The position numbers and the translations under genes are program-made. The notes below the pieces were generated by a model. It was not told where the DNA came from. It saw only the letters and a list, made by a program, of their open reading frames with translations, and searched no databases. From NCBI GenBank assembly GCA_035275545.1, contig DATEMP010000113.1, positions 1-5,321 of the forward strand: a DNA stretch of 5,321 bases, written 5' to 3'. How positions within the stretch are numbered: the stretch's first letter is position 1; every line of letters begins with the position of its first letter. Shown one piece after another: positions 1 through 5,321 of this stretch. This DNA comes from WS-11 sp035275545. Its GTDB lineage: Bacteria; Eisenbacteria; RBG-16-71-46.

Positions 1-48
1 CGAGGATCGCGACCGTCAGGACCGCGGAGGCGCCCGCGCGCCGTGCCC
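1..48 (-). other. Downstream flank of the operon, cut by the window edge
   Basis: These 48 bases follow the stop of the 396-residue gene. No terminator, RNA gene or ATG start is visible on the minus strand. One minus-strand frame is open to the edge and reads RALRARRAGASAVLTVAIL, resembling an export signal, which could belong to a further operon gene overlapping the end of gene 3. With no good start codon or ribosome binding site and only a few codons, it is not called as a gene. Confidence 0.4.
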
Positions 49-59
49 TCAGGGCGCGC
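36..59. repeat. GC-rich inverted repeat spanning the stop codon of the 396-residue gene
   Basis: GCGCGCC (36-42) and GGCGCGC (53-59) are perfect complements around a 10-base loop that contains the TGA stop (51-49 on the minus strand). The seven all-GC pairs would make a stable hairpin. No run of T follows on the minus strand, so it is not a canonical intrinsic terminator. It may slow transcription, protect the 3' end, or be a by-product of base composition. Confidence 0.4.
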
Positions 60-1239
60 CCCGCGGGGCTCGGTCCTTCCCTCCGGCTGCAGTGCTGTCC
101 GCCGGGTTCGCCCCGGGACGCGCGGGACGGCGCGGCTTCAACCACTCGCGAATGATCCAACGGCCCTCCTTGAGCTCGAAGTGGACGATGTAGCGCTGGT
201 CGCCGCGCGGCCCATGATGAAGGAACGCGAGCCAGCGTGGCCAGCGCTCTTCTTCCCCGTACTCGAGCACCCACGCCTTCGCCCGGCGCCGCGCGCCCCA
301 TCCCTCGGCCACCGCCTCGTCGATCGTGGCGGGTTTCGCGAGCAGCCGCGCCGCGGCCGCGCGATTGCCCTCCGCGAGCAGGCGCACGAACAGCGTGAAG
401 GTGGCGTACGGCGAGGGCAGGATGCGCAGGTCGTGGAGCCGGAAGCCGGCGCGCGACTCGGTGTAGGTGTGCTCGTGGATGATCGAGGGACAGCTCGGGC
501 ACGACTCGAACAGCGAATCGTTCTCGCCGCGCACCCACGCGACCAGCTCCGGGCGGCCGTCCGCGTTGACGTCCGCCCAGCTCGCCTCACCCGTGCCTTC
601 GAGCTGCGGTCCGCTCATGGGCGACTGGATCATGCTCCACGCCGCGGCGGTGGGCCCCATGCGGAACACGGTCACGTGCATCCGGCCGCTGGTGCTGCGG
701 TCCTGGTCCACGACGCCCATCGTGTAGGGCTGGTCCGGGTAGCCGGTCCACCACACGCGGACCGACGGGCGGTGGCCGCCCAGGAACATCGAGCCCTGCA
801 TCCGCAGATCGTCGTTGCGGTACCAGTAGATGAATCCGACCGCGTTGGCGGTGAGCCGGTACGGGTTGCGCACCATCATCACCACGAACTGCGGCATCGA
901 AGGGTCGACCTCGACGTCCACGTCGAGGCCGAGCGAGTCGACCACCATCTCGACCGCGTGCGCCTGGAGGAGTCCGGCCTTGCCCAGCGAGCGCACCAGC
1001 CGCCGCCCCATCAGGCCCACCAGCTCGTAGGCGCGGAAGTTCTCGCCGCCCACCGAGTCGCCCTTGTTGGCCTGGAAGCGCACCTTGGCGTCGCTCGACC
1101 ACTGGAGCAGCGAATCGGCGGAGGGCGGCACCCAGGGCTTGATGCTCTGGGCGCGCGCGACGGCGGGAATGCCGGAGGCCAGCGCGAAGGACAGCAGGAT
1201 GATGGCGGCGATCGCTAGGCGCGAACGTTCAGCCGTCAT
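49..1239 (-). CDS. Exported protein of unknown family with a DxNxDG calcium-type loop
   Basis: This 396-residue protein is not one I recognise. Residues 8-27 form a hydrophobic export segment after two arginines, and AVARA-QS suggests signal peptidase I cleavage after Ala30, so the mature protein should be periplasmic or extracellular. The middle (about 110-215) alternates hydrophobic and aromatic residues as in beta-strands. Residues 221-233 read WADVNADGRPELV, the acidic DxNxDGxxEL loop typical of VCBS/FG-GAP repeats, here as a single copy. A CPSC motif follows at 247-250. Residues about 276-368 (FVRLLAEGN..., then YIVHFELKEGRWIIREW) resemble the helix-then-strands order of NTF2-like accessory domains; this is inference. 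The last 28 residues are low complexity (Pro, Ala, Arg). The ATG at 1239 is the only start that precedes the signal peptide; AGGAGG lies at 1254-1259 with an unusually long 14-nt spacer. It follows the lipoprotein gene by 48 bp and is probably co-transcribed with it. Confidence 0.85.
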   Translation of the reverse strand: MTAERSRLAIAAIILLSFALASGIPAVARAQSIKPWVPPSADSLLQWSSDAKVRFQANKGDSVGGENFRAYELVGLMGRRLVRSLGKAGLLQAHAVEMVVDSLGLDVDVEVDPSMPQFVVMMVRNPYRLTANAVGFIYWYRNDDLRMQGSMFLGGHRPSVRVWWTGYPDQPYTMGVVDQDRSTSGRMHVTVFRMGPTAAAWSMIQSPMSGPQLEGTGEASWADVNADGRPELVAWVRGENDSLFESCPSCPSIIHEHTYTESRAGFRLHDLRILPSPYATFTLFVRLLAEGNRAAAARLLAKPATIDEAVAEGWGARRRAKAWVLEYGEEERWPRWLAFLHHGPRGDQRYIVHFELKEGRWIIREWLKPRRPARPGANPADSTAAGGKDRAPRGAP

Positions 1240-1253
1240 GGGGCGGAAGGAGT

Positions 1254-1259
1254 CCTCCT
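1254..1259 (-). promoter_or_regulatory. Probable ribosome binding site of the 396-residue gene, long spacer
   Basis: On the minus strand AGGAGG lies in the 48-bp gap after the lipoprotein gene, the best Shine-Dalgarno match in the window. It is 14 bases from the ATG at 1239, longer than the usual 5-9, and the bases between form a small quasi-palindrome (AGGA-C-TCCT) that could shorten the effective distance. No alternative start lies closer. Confidence 0.5.
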
Positions 1260-1287
1260 CGGCGCGGTCGTGGGAAGACGTGCGAGC

Positions 1288-2586
1288 CTACCCGCGGGGC
1301 CGGCGCGCGGCAAGCGGCGCAGGCGGCGGTCGGTAGATGTAGAGCCACATGACGGCGCGCACGTTGACATTCCCGGCGCCCGGCCCGAAATAGGTGCGGC
1401 GCAGGCCGGAGCGGAACAGGTAGCCGTGGCGCCCGCCCAGCCGCCGGGTCGCCTCGACGTGGGCGGCGAGCGTGTCGCTCGAGAAACGGATGCGCGTGGG
1501 GCTCACGACCATGCAGTCGGCGAGTTTCCCGAAGACCTCGTCGGGGAAAGGCGGGCCGTCGGGGAACTGGACACAGTGCACCCAGTCGTTGGCGGCCGCC
1601 CACACGCTGGGAATCGCCACCGCGGTGTGGGCCGCGTAGCGCGGCGATAGCTCGATCGCCACCTTGGCGAGCCGCACGGTGGTGTCGGGCGGGCCCAGAT
1701 CCCAGCGGATCGTGCTGGTGATATTGGGGCTCATCGCGATCGAGTCCTCGGTGCATCGCTGGCGGATGATCGGCGCCCGCTCGACCCAGTCCCAGTCGAG
1801 GACCGGCGCGGGGATCGAGTCGTAGGGCGCGTCGGCCGGGAAGGTCGAGAACCGCCAGACCGGCCCGACCAGCCGTTCGCCGGTCTGGATGTTGAGCGCG
1901 TGGATCGACCAGTAGTTGGGCCGGTCCTGGGCCCAGCGCGAGTGCGGCACGAACTCCGGGGCGGTCAGGATCGCCAGCGGCGTCCCGTTCGGGTCCGCCG
2001 CCTGGGCGGAATCCGTGGAGGCGTGGAGCTCGTAGGTGACGGGACCCACCCCGGGATCGATGGTGCCCTGCCAGCGGAGGGCGCAGAACGGCGACTCGTA
2101 GGTCTGGTCGTCCATCGGCGTCGGAGACTCGATGCGCCTGAGGCTGTTGATGGTGAACTGCCAGAGGTAGTTCTCGCCCAGAACGCTCTCGTCGGCGAAG
2201 CGGATGTCCCGGGACAGCTCGACGGTGTAGGTCTGGCGCAGCCGCAACGGCTCGTCCGGGACGATCGTGAGCCGGCGCGTGGCCGGATCCCAGGTGAGCG
2301 CGCTGGGGATGCGGCGCGTCTCGTCCTTGAAGAACACGGTGCGCGCGTTCACGGTCGAGGTGTCGACCGCGAGCGCGAACTGGACCCAGACCGGCGTGTC
2401 GTAGATGACGAGCGTGGCGCGCGCCGGCGGGTAGACCGCCTCCACCACCGCGGGCGGCGGCGTGGGGGGCGTCTCGATCGGTGCAGTGACCTTTCGCCCG
2501 CACGCGAGCGCGAGCGCGGCGGCGAGCGCGAGCCCCGCCACGCCGGCGCGGCTCGCGGCGCGACGCACCCGGATCGCTCGCATCAT
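1288..2586 (-). CDS. Lipoprotein with SbsA-type Ig domain and FN3-like domain
   Basis: This 432-residue lipoprotein starts with an Arg-rich n-region, a hydrophobic stretch at 14-28 and the lipobox LALA-C29, so signal peptidase II should acylate Cys29 and anchor it in the envelope. A Pro-rich linker (36-46) leads to residues 47-146, which fit the SbsA/Big_5 Ig-like family: VYPPARAT, V.F.L.VD.STVN, LTWDPATRRLTIVP, Y.VEL and LWQFTIN. Residues about 152-250 look like an FN3 domain (YELHAS..., YWSIHALN, WRFSTFP). Residues 258-420 are unrecognised; the stretch TIRWDLGPPDTTVRLAKVAIEL is loosely like a DNRLRE-type beta fold, a weak inference. Start: two tandem ATGs (2586 and 2583) overlap the stop of the upstream gene; the first gives an ATGA overlap. 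No strong ribosome binding site is visible, so translational coupling is likely. The open frame extends further upstream on the minus strand, but that part overlaps the 795-residue gene and has no signal peptide, so it is not used. Confidence 0.88.
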   Translation of the reverse strand: MMRAIRVRRAASRAGVAGLALAAALALACGRKVTAPIETPPTPPPAVVEAVYPPARATLVIYDTPVWVQFALAVDTSTVNARTVFFKDETRRIPSALTWDPATRRLTIVPDEPLRLRQTYTVELSRDIRFADESVLGENYLWQFTINSLRRIESPTPMDDQTYESPFCALRWQGTIDPGVGPVTYELHASTDSAQAADPNGTPLAILTAPEFVPHSRWAQDRPNYWSIHALNIQTGERLVGPVWRFSTFPADAPYDSIPAPVLDWDWVERAPIIRQRCTEDSIAMSPNITSTIRWDLGPPDTTVRLAKVAIELSPRYAAHTAVAIPSVWAAANDWVHCVQFPDGPPFPDEVFGKLADCMVVSPTRIRFSSDTLAAHVEATRRLGGRHGYLFRSGLRRTYFGPGAGNVNVRAVMWLYIYRPPPAPLAARRPRG

Positions 2587-4970
2587 CGGATCACCACGAA
2601 GCGGCCCATGGCGTTCCCGAGCGCGGACTCGACCGTGTAGATGTAGACACCCGAGGCCGCCTCCTGCCCGTTCCGGGTCACCAGGTTCCACGGCGCCTGC
2701 CCGGACCCGTTCGTCCCGTCGTGGTCGATGGTCGCCACGTGGTCGCCGGCGAGCGTCCAGATCCGGATCGTGCAGCGCGCCCTGGGCAGCCCCATGAAGT
2801 CGAGGTGGCGCGTGAGCCGGTCTCCGTAGACCTGCGGCCGATCCCAGCTCGCCTCGCCCCGGAACGGATTCGGCACCACCCAGACGCCCGCCGCGTCCTG
2901 GCGCGCCTCGACGCGCGGCGTGGTCCGCCCGCCGAACTCCGCCACCAGCGGGCTCTCGAAGCGCTCGCGGCGCGGGAAACCGGCGAACACGGTCTGGACT
3001 TCGACGATGCTCGTGACCACGTAGAGGTAGTCGAAGCCGTTGAGCGGCTCCGGGTCGTCCATGCTGTAGCGACCCACCGGGTAGTGCTTCTGCTCGAACC
3101 AGATGCGCTGGTAGTCGAGCGTGGTGTCGGTGACGGTCGACAGGAGGATCTTGCCGTCCTCGGTGTCGAACCCGAAGGTGCCGAGCGGCTCCCAGTTCTC
3201 CTGCGGCGGCAGGAGCGACCGGCGGTTGCGCCAGTTGGACACGCGCCACACCCGGTAGCCGACGAACGTGCCGTTGCGCGTCCCCGCCTGGTGCGCGTTC
3301 ACCAGGATCTCGGGCAGGTTGTCCCATTCGATGCGCGCCCCATGGTCGCCGGCCACCACCCGGAAGGACGGAGCGGGCGGGACGGCGTTTGGATCCAGCC
3401 AACGCAGGATGGTCTCCCGGCCGTTCAGCCCGGTGCACACGTCGCAGTCGGCATCGCTCCAGATGCACTGCCCGGAACGGTAGGTGGCCTCGATGATGCG
3501 CGGCGGATCGGAGAACGCCGACCCAAACTTGCGCGAGCAGTTGGGGTCGGCGACGAACACCAGCCCGGCCGGCGGCTCGACGCAGCCCTCGTGACCGTTG
3601 ATGCCGGTCGCACCGGTCAGCCACCAGTTGGCTTGCTCCCCGTGATCGTCGGGAACCAGGTTCAGCTCGCTCCCGTTGTGCAGGAATGCGGCCCGCGTCA
3701 GGTTCACGACCAGGCTCTCGGGCCCGGCCGCCGCCACCAGCGCCACCGCGAGCTCGAGGGTCTGCCCGGGCGCCAGCGTGTGAAAGGGACCGCAGGAGAC
3801 CAGCACGGATTGATCGCCGGAGTACCCGTCGGTGCTCTCCTCCCACTGGCCGCGCATCGCGGCGTAGCGCTCGGCGTCGACCAGCGGCGGCCCCCCGGCG
3901 CCCGACGGCCGGTCGATCGCGTACACCGCGACTTTGAACGTGTCGCGCGCCGGCGCGCGTCCCGCGGACGGCACGTACCAGGACAGCGGGTCGCGCGTGT
4001 GGGCGAGCGGCAGCACCGCCACCACCGGCAGGTGCCCGCTCGGACTGCCCGGAGGCTCGTCCACGTATGGAAGCCGGGTCCGCGAGGCGCGGTTGAAGCA
4101 GTTCGTGCTGACCAGGCCCTGGCCGTCGACGAACACCCGCGAGGTTCCCTTGGGGAACGCAGCGTTGAACGACACGCGCCCGATCACGTCGTTCGAGTGC
4201 CCGGCCGGCTCATCGCGCGTGCGCGCGTCGAGGTCCACGTAGACGCCCAGGTACACCTCGCGCAGCGTCACGCCGCTGTGGTTGGTGATCGTGTACTGGG
4301 TGCCGACGATCCCGTCGTAGCCGGGGAAGGCCCACGCGTAGGTCTCCTGGTGCACGGTGAGCCCGAACGGCCGGTGCGGCTCTCCGTTCGGGCCCAGGTA
4401 GGCGACCGCCTCCGGCTGGTCGTCGGTGTAGTCGGATGCCATCATCTGCTGGCCGATCAGCCCGATGTCCTCGTCCACCTCGCCGTCGCCGTCGTCGTCG
4501 CGGTCGTTGAGCAGCTCCTCGTCGACCCGGCCGTCGCCGTCGTCATCCACCGCGCGAAAGCTTCCGATGCGCCCGTGCCAGGCCTCGCGCACCGTGTCGT
4601 CCTCCGCCAGCGTGGGGCGGAACTCGAGCAGCGGCGCCCCGGAAACGTGCGGCAGCCCGCGCTCGTCGAGCGCCCCCACCCACAGGGCCGCGTAGCGCAT
4701 GAGCTCCTGCCCGCTGCCGCGCGGGTACTCGAACGAAGGATCGAACGAGAGATCAGGGAACGGGTTGCCGAGGATGCCCGCGTTGGTCACCCGGAGGTTG
4801 AACTTGCCGGCGGTCAGCTCGGGACCGCGGTCGAAGATCTCCACCTTGGCCCGGGCGCGGCCCGCCGGACCGAGCAGGCAGGCGATCGCCAGCGCGCACG
4901 CGGCCGCCCGGGGAAAAGAGCCTCCCGGGCGCCGCCGGGTCCCGGGGGCGTCGATGGTGCAGACGGGCAT
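2583..4970 (-). CDS. Large secreted surface protein with C-terminal FlgD-Ig/sorting-type domain
   Basis: This 795-residue exported protein has a long Arg-rich n-region, a hydrophobic core at about 22-36 and an ARA-K cleavage site after Ala41. Residues 141-168 hold two acidic loops, DDDGDGRVDE and DDDGDGEVDE, exactly 16 residues apart, of the thrombospondin-3/dockerin/EF-hand-like calcium type. Residues about 200-430 are beta-rich (TQYTITNHSGVTLREVYLGV), a pattern I associate with secreted proteins of FCB-like phyla. A cysteine cluster lies at 463-512 (C463, C478, C502, C509, C512). Residues about 533-660 look FN3-like (ARIEWDN, YRVWRVSN, YLYVVTSI). Residues 697-795 form the C-terminal domain: VVPNPF, TIRIWTLAGDHVATI, W.L..RNGQ..ASGVYIYTV, ending GRFVVIR, as in FlgD-Ig and type IX secretion type A sorting domains. 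No enzymatic motif is seen, so an adhesive or structural surface role is inferred. The ATG at 4970 has GAGAGGA just upstream, with short spacing. It is the first gene of the apparent operon. Confidence 0.9.
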   Translation of the reverse strand: MPVCTIDAPGTRRRPGGSFPRAAACALAIACLLGPAGRARAKVEIFDRGPELTAGKFNLRVTNAGILGNPFPDLSFDPSFEYPRGSGQELMRYAALWVGALDERGLPHVSGAPLLEFRPTLAEDDTVREAWHGRIGSFRAVDDDGDGRVDEELLNDRDDDGDGEVDEDIGLIGQQMMASDYTDDQPEAVAYLGPNGEPHRPFGLTVHQETYAWAFPGYDGIVGTQYTITNHSGVTLREVYLGVYVDLDARTRDEPAGHSNDVIGRVSFNAAFPKGTSRVFVDGQGLVSTNCFNRASRTRLPYVDEPPGSPSGHLPVVAVLPLAHTRDPLSWYVPSAGRAPARDTFKVAVYAIDRPSGAGGPPLVDAERYAAMRGQWEESTDGYSGDQSVLVSCGPFHTLAPGQTLELAVALVAAAGPESLVVNLTRAAFLHNGSELNLVPDDHGEQANWWLTGATGINGHEGCVEPPAGLVFVADPNCSRKFGSAFSDPPRIIEATYRSGQCIWSDADCDVCTGLNGRETILRWLDPNAVPPAPSFRVVAGDHGARIEWDNLPEILVNAHQAGTRNGTFVGYRVWRVSNWRNRRSLLPPQENWEPLGTFGFDTEDGKILLSTVTDTTLDYQRIWFEQKHYPVGRYSMDDPEPLNGFDYLYVVTSIVEVQTVFAGFPRRERFESPLVAEFGGRTTPRVEARQDAAGVWVVPNPFRGEASWDRPQVYGDRLTRHLDFMGLPRARCTIRIWTLAGDHVATIDHDGTNGSGQAPWNLVTRNGQEAASGVYIYTVESALGNAMGRFVVIR
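4468..4544 (-). repeat. 48-bp-period direct repeat coding for two acidic calcium-type loops
   Basis: Two copies, 4468-4496 and 4516-4544, are offset by exactly 48 bp and match at 26 of 29 positions, with an identical 15-base core (4482-4496 and 4530-4544). They lie inside the 795-residue gene and encode DDDGDGRVDE and DDDGDGEVDE, so the offset equals 16 codons. The DNA-level similarity suggests an internal duplication, although the same Asp and Gly codon choices alone would keep the copies alike. Confidence 0.8.
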
Positions 4971-4972
4971 GA

Positions 4973-4979
4973 TCCTCTC
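4973..4979 (-). promoter_or_regulatory. Ribosome binding site of the 795-residue surface protein
   Basis: Reading the minus strand, GAGAGGA precedes the ATG at 4970 with only two bases between them. It is a fair match to the anti-Shine-Dalgarno complement, but the spacing is shorter than usual. It supports the ATG at 4970, which is also the only ATG upstream of the signal peptide. Confidence 0.5.
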
Positions 4980-4985
4980 GCGAGA
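4976..4985. repeat. Perfect 10-bp palindrome TCTCGCGAGA overlapping the ribosome binding site
   Basis: TCTCGCGAGA is self-complementary and overlaps the ribosome binding site of the 795-residue gene. A small operator or a hairpin that hides the site is possible. The palindrome is short, has no loop and is seen once, so chance in GC-rich DNA is equally plausible. Confidence 0.35.
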
Positions 4986-5080
4986 TCGCGCCGAATTACG
5001 CCGGCGCGCAGAGGGGGGATGGCCGCGCCGTGTGGTGGTCGGAATGACGAACGATCTTATCAGCCGCTATGGTCTCGTGC

Positions 5081-5321
5081 ATGTGCACGTTGATCCTGGG
5101 CCGGGACGTCGTGGCGCCCGGCACGGTCCTGCTCGCCGCCAACCGCGACGAGGACCCGCGGCGGCCCTCGGCCCCTCCCATGGTGCTCCGGGAGCGCCCC
5201 AGGCTGGTGGGCGGCCGCGACCTCCAGGCCGGCGGCACGTGGCTCGCCGTGCGCGACGCACGGGCGATGGTGGCGATCCTCAACCGGCGTGACCGGTCGG
5301 GCGGGCCCTCGCCGCCCGTGC
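5081..5321 (+). CDS. NRDE/TANGO2-family protein, N-terminal part, cut by the window edge
   Basis: Eighty codons of an open frame continue past the right edge. The product begins MCTLILGRD, followed by LLAANRDEDPRRP (residues 17-29), GGRDLQAGGTWLAV (44-57) and MVAILNRRDR (63-72). The Cys at position 2, the ANRDE motif and the GG.D..AGGTWL stretch are the hallmark blocks of the NRDE superfamily (TANGO2, Transport and Golgi Organisation 2 homologues), in that order and spacing. Family members are about 250-280 residues long, so roughly two-thirds is missing. The fold is related to Ntn hydrolases, in which Cys2 would be the nucleophile after Met removal; the bacterial substrate is not established, and the eukaryotic TANGO2 protein is linked to lipid and haem handling. 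The start at 5081 is chosen because it gives the family's MC N-terminus; an in-frame ATG at 5069 would add MVSC. No clear ribosome binding site precedes either. It is divergent from the surface-protein operon, with no evident functional link. Confidence 0.88.
   Translation, partial: MCTLILGRDVVAPGTVLLAANRDEDPRRPSAPPMVLRERPRLVGGRDLQAGGTWLAVRDARAMVAILNRRDRSGGPSPPV

Larger units (their letters stand above)
4971..5080. promoter_or_regulatory. Divergent intergenic region with probable promoters for both sides
   Basis: This 110-bp gap is the largest gene-free stretch in the window and lies between two divergent starts, so it should carry both promoters. It contains the few AT-rich patches here. 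On the minus strand TAATTC (4998-4993) could be a -10 element, placing a transcript start near 4986 and leaving a short leader with the GAGAGGA site. On the plus strand TCTTAT (5055-5060) could be a -10 element with a start near 5067. No convincing -35 hexamers are seen, and sigma-factor preferences of this host are unknown, so the individual elements are weak inferences. Confidence 0.5.

Noticed and set aside
11..30. Twin-arginine export signal in the 795-residue protein (TRRRPGGSF)
   Set aside because: It has consecutive arginines but lacks the S/T-RR-x-F-L-K pattern, so a general secretory signal is the simpler reading. Positions given are residue numbers of that protein.
43..1218. A 391-codon open frame on the plus strand
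   Set aside because: It is antisense to the 396-residue gene and has His/Arg/Ala-rich composition without any recognisable motif; the minus-strand reading has an export signal and ordered structure.
1229..2503. A 424-codon minus-strand frame overlapping the lipoprotein gene
   Set aside because: It is out of frame with the lipoprotein, whose lipobox and Ig domain are clear, and its Arg/Pro/His-rich translation looks like a frame shadow.
2587..3846. Upstream extension of the lipoprotein frame to give an 852-residue protein
   Set aside because: The extra 420 residues overlap the 795-residue gene in another frame, are low-complexity Arg/Gly/Ala, and would bury the lipoprotein signal peptide in the middle of the protein.
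4465..4695. Ser-rich plus-strand small frame and the tcg/gtc-rich tract as a microsatellite
   Set aside because: The tract is explained by Asp and Gly codons of the calcium-type loops on the minus strand; the Ser-rich product is its complement.
2721..5093. A 790-codon open frame on the plus strand
   Set aside because: It lies antisense to the 795-residue gene and is rich in Arg, His, Val and Pro with no domain or signal, as expected of a complementary frame in GC-rich DNA. The minus-strand reading has a signal peptide and a recognisable C-terminal domain.

Overview
The window is very GC-rich bacterial DNA with almost no intergenic space. It holds three complete genes on the minus strand, apparently one operon, and the first 80 codons of a fourth gene running the other way at the right edge. 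The best guess for the host is an uncultured member of the FCB-related phyla, Candidatus Eisenbacteria in particular. This rests on the high GC, a large secreted protein with DxDxDG acidic loops and a 'VVPNPF...ASGVYIY...GRFVVIR' C-terminal domain of the FlgD-Ig/T9SS-sorting type, and company with a lipoprotein carrying an SbsA-like Ig domain. Assignment to phylum is inference.

Layout, in transcription order on the minus strand: (1) 4970-2583, a 795-residue exported surface protein with two 16-residue-spaced acidic calcium-type loops, a long beta-rich middle, an FN3-like region and a C-terminal FlgD-Ig/sorting-type domain; (2) 2586-1288, a 432-residue lipoprotein overlapping the first gene by ATGA, with a lipobox Cys, an SbsA/Big_5-type Ig domain, an FN3-like domain and an unrecognised C-terminal half; (3) 1239-49, a 396-residue exported protein of unknown family with a VCBS/FG-GAP-like DVNADG loop, a CPSC motif and an NTF2-like-looking C-terminal part. 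All three carry export signals, so the operon appears to supply the cell envelope or exterior. A joint role (surface attachment, a surface appendage or an envelope complex) is suggested only by co-location and domain types.

The 110 bp between 4970 and 5081 separates the operon from a divergent gene whose product begins MCTLIL and has the ANRDE signature of the NRDE/TANGO2 family; it runs off the right edge. The left edge has a GC-rich inverted repeat around the stop codon of gene 3 and possibly the start of another overlapping minus-strand frame, which is too short to judge. I see no RNA genes, mobile elements, CRISPR arrays or gene-free stretches over 300 bp, and no clear-cut previously undescribed system. 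The most unusual material is the pair of poorly characterised envelope proteins encoded behind the sorting-domain protein.
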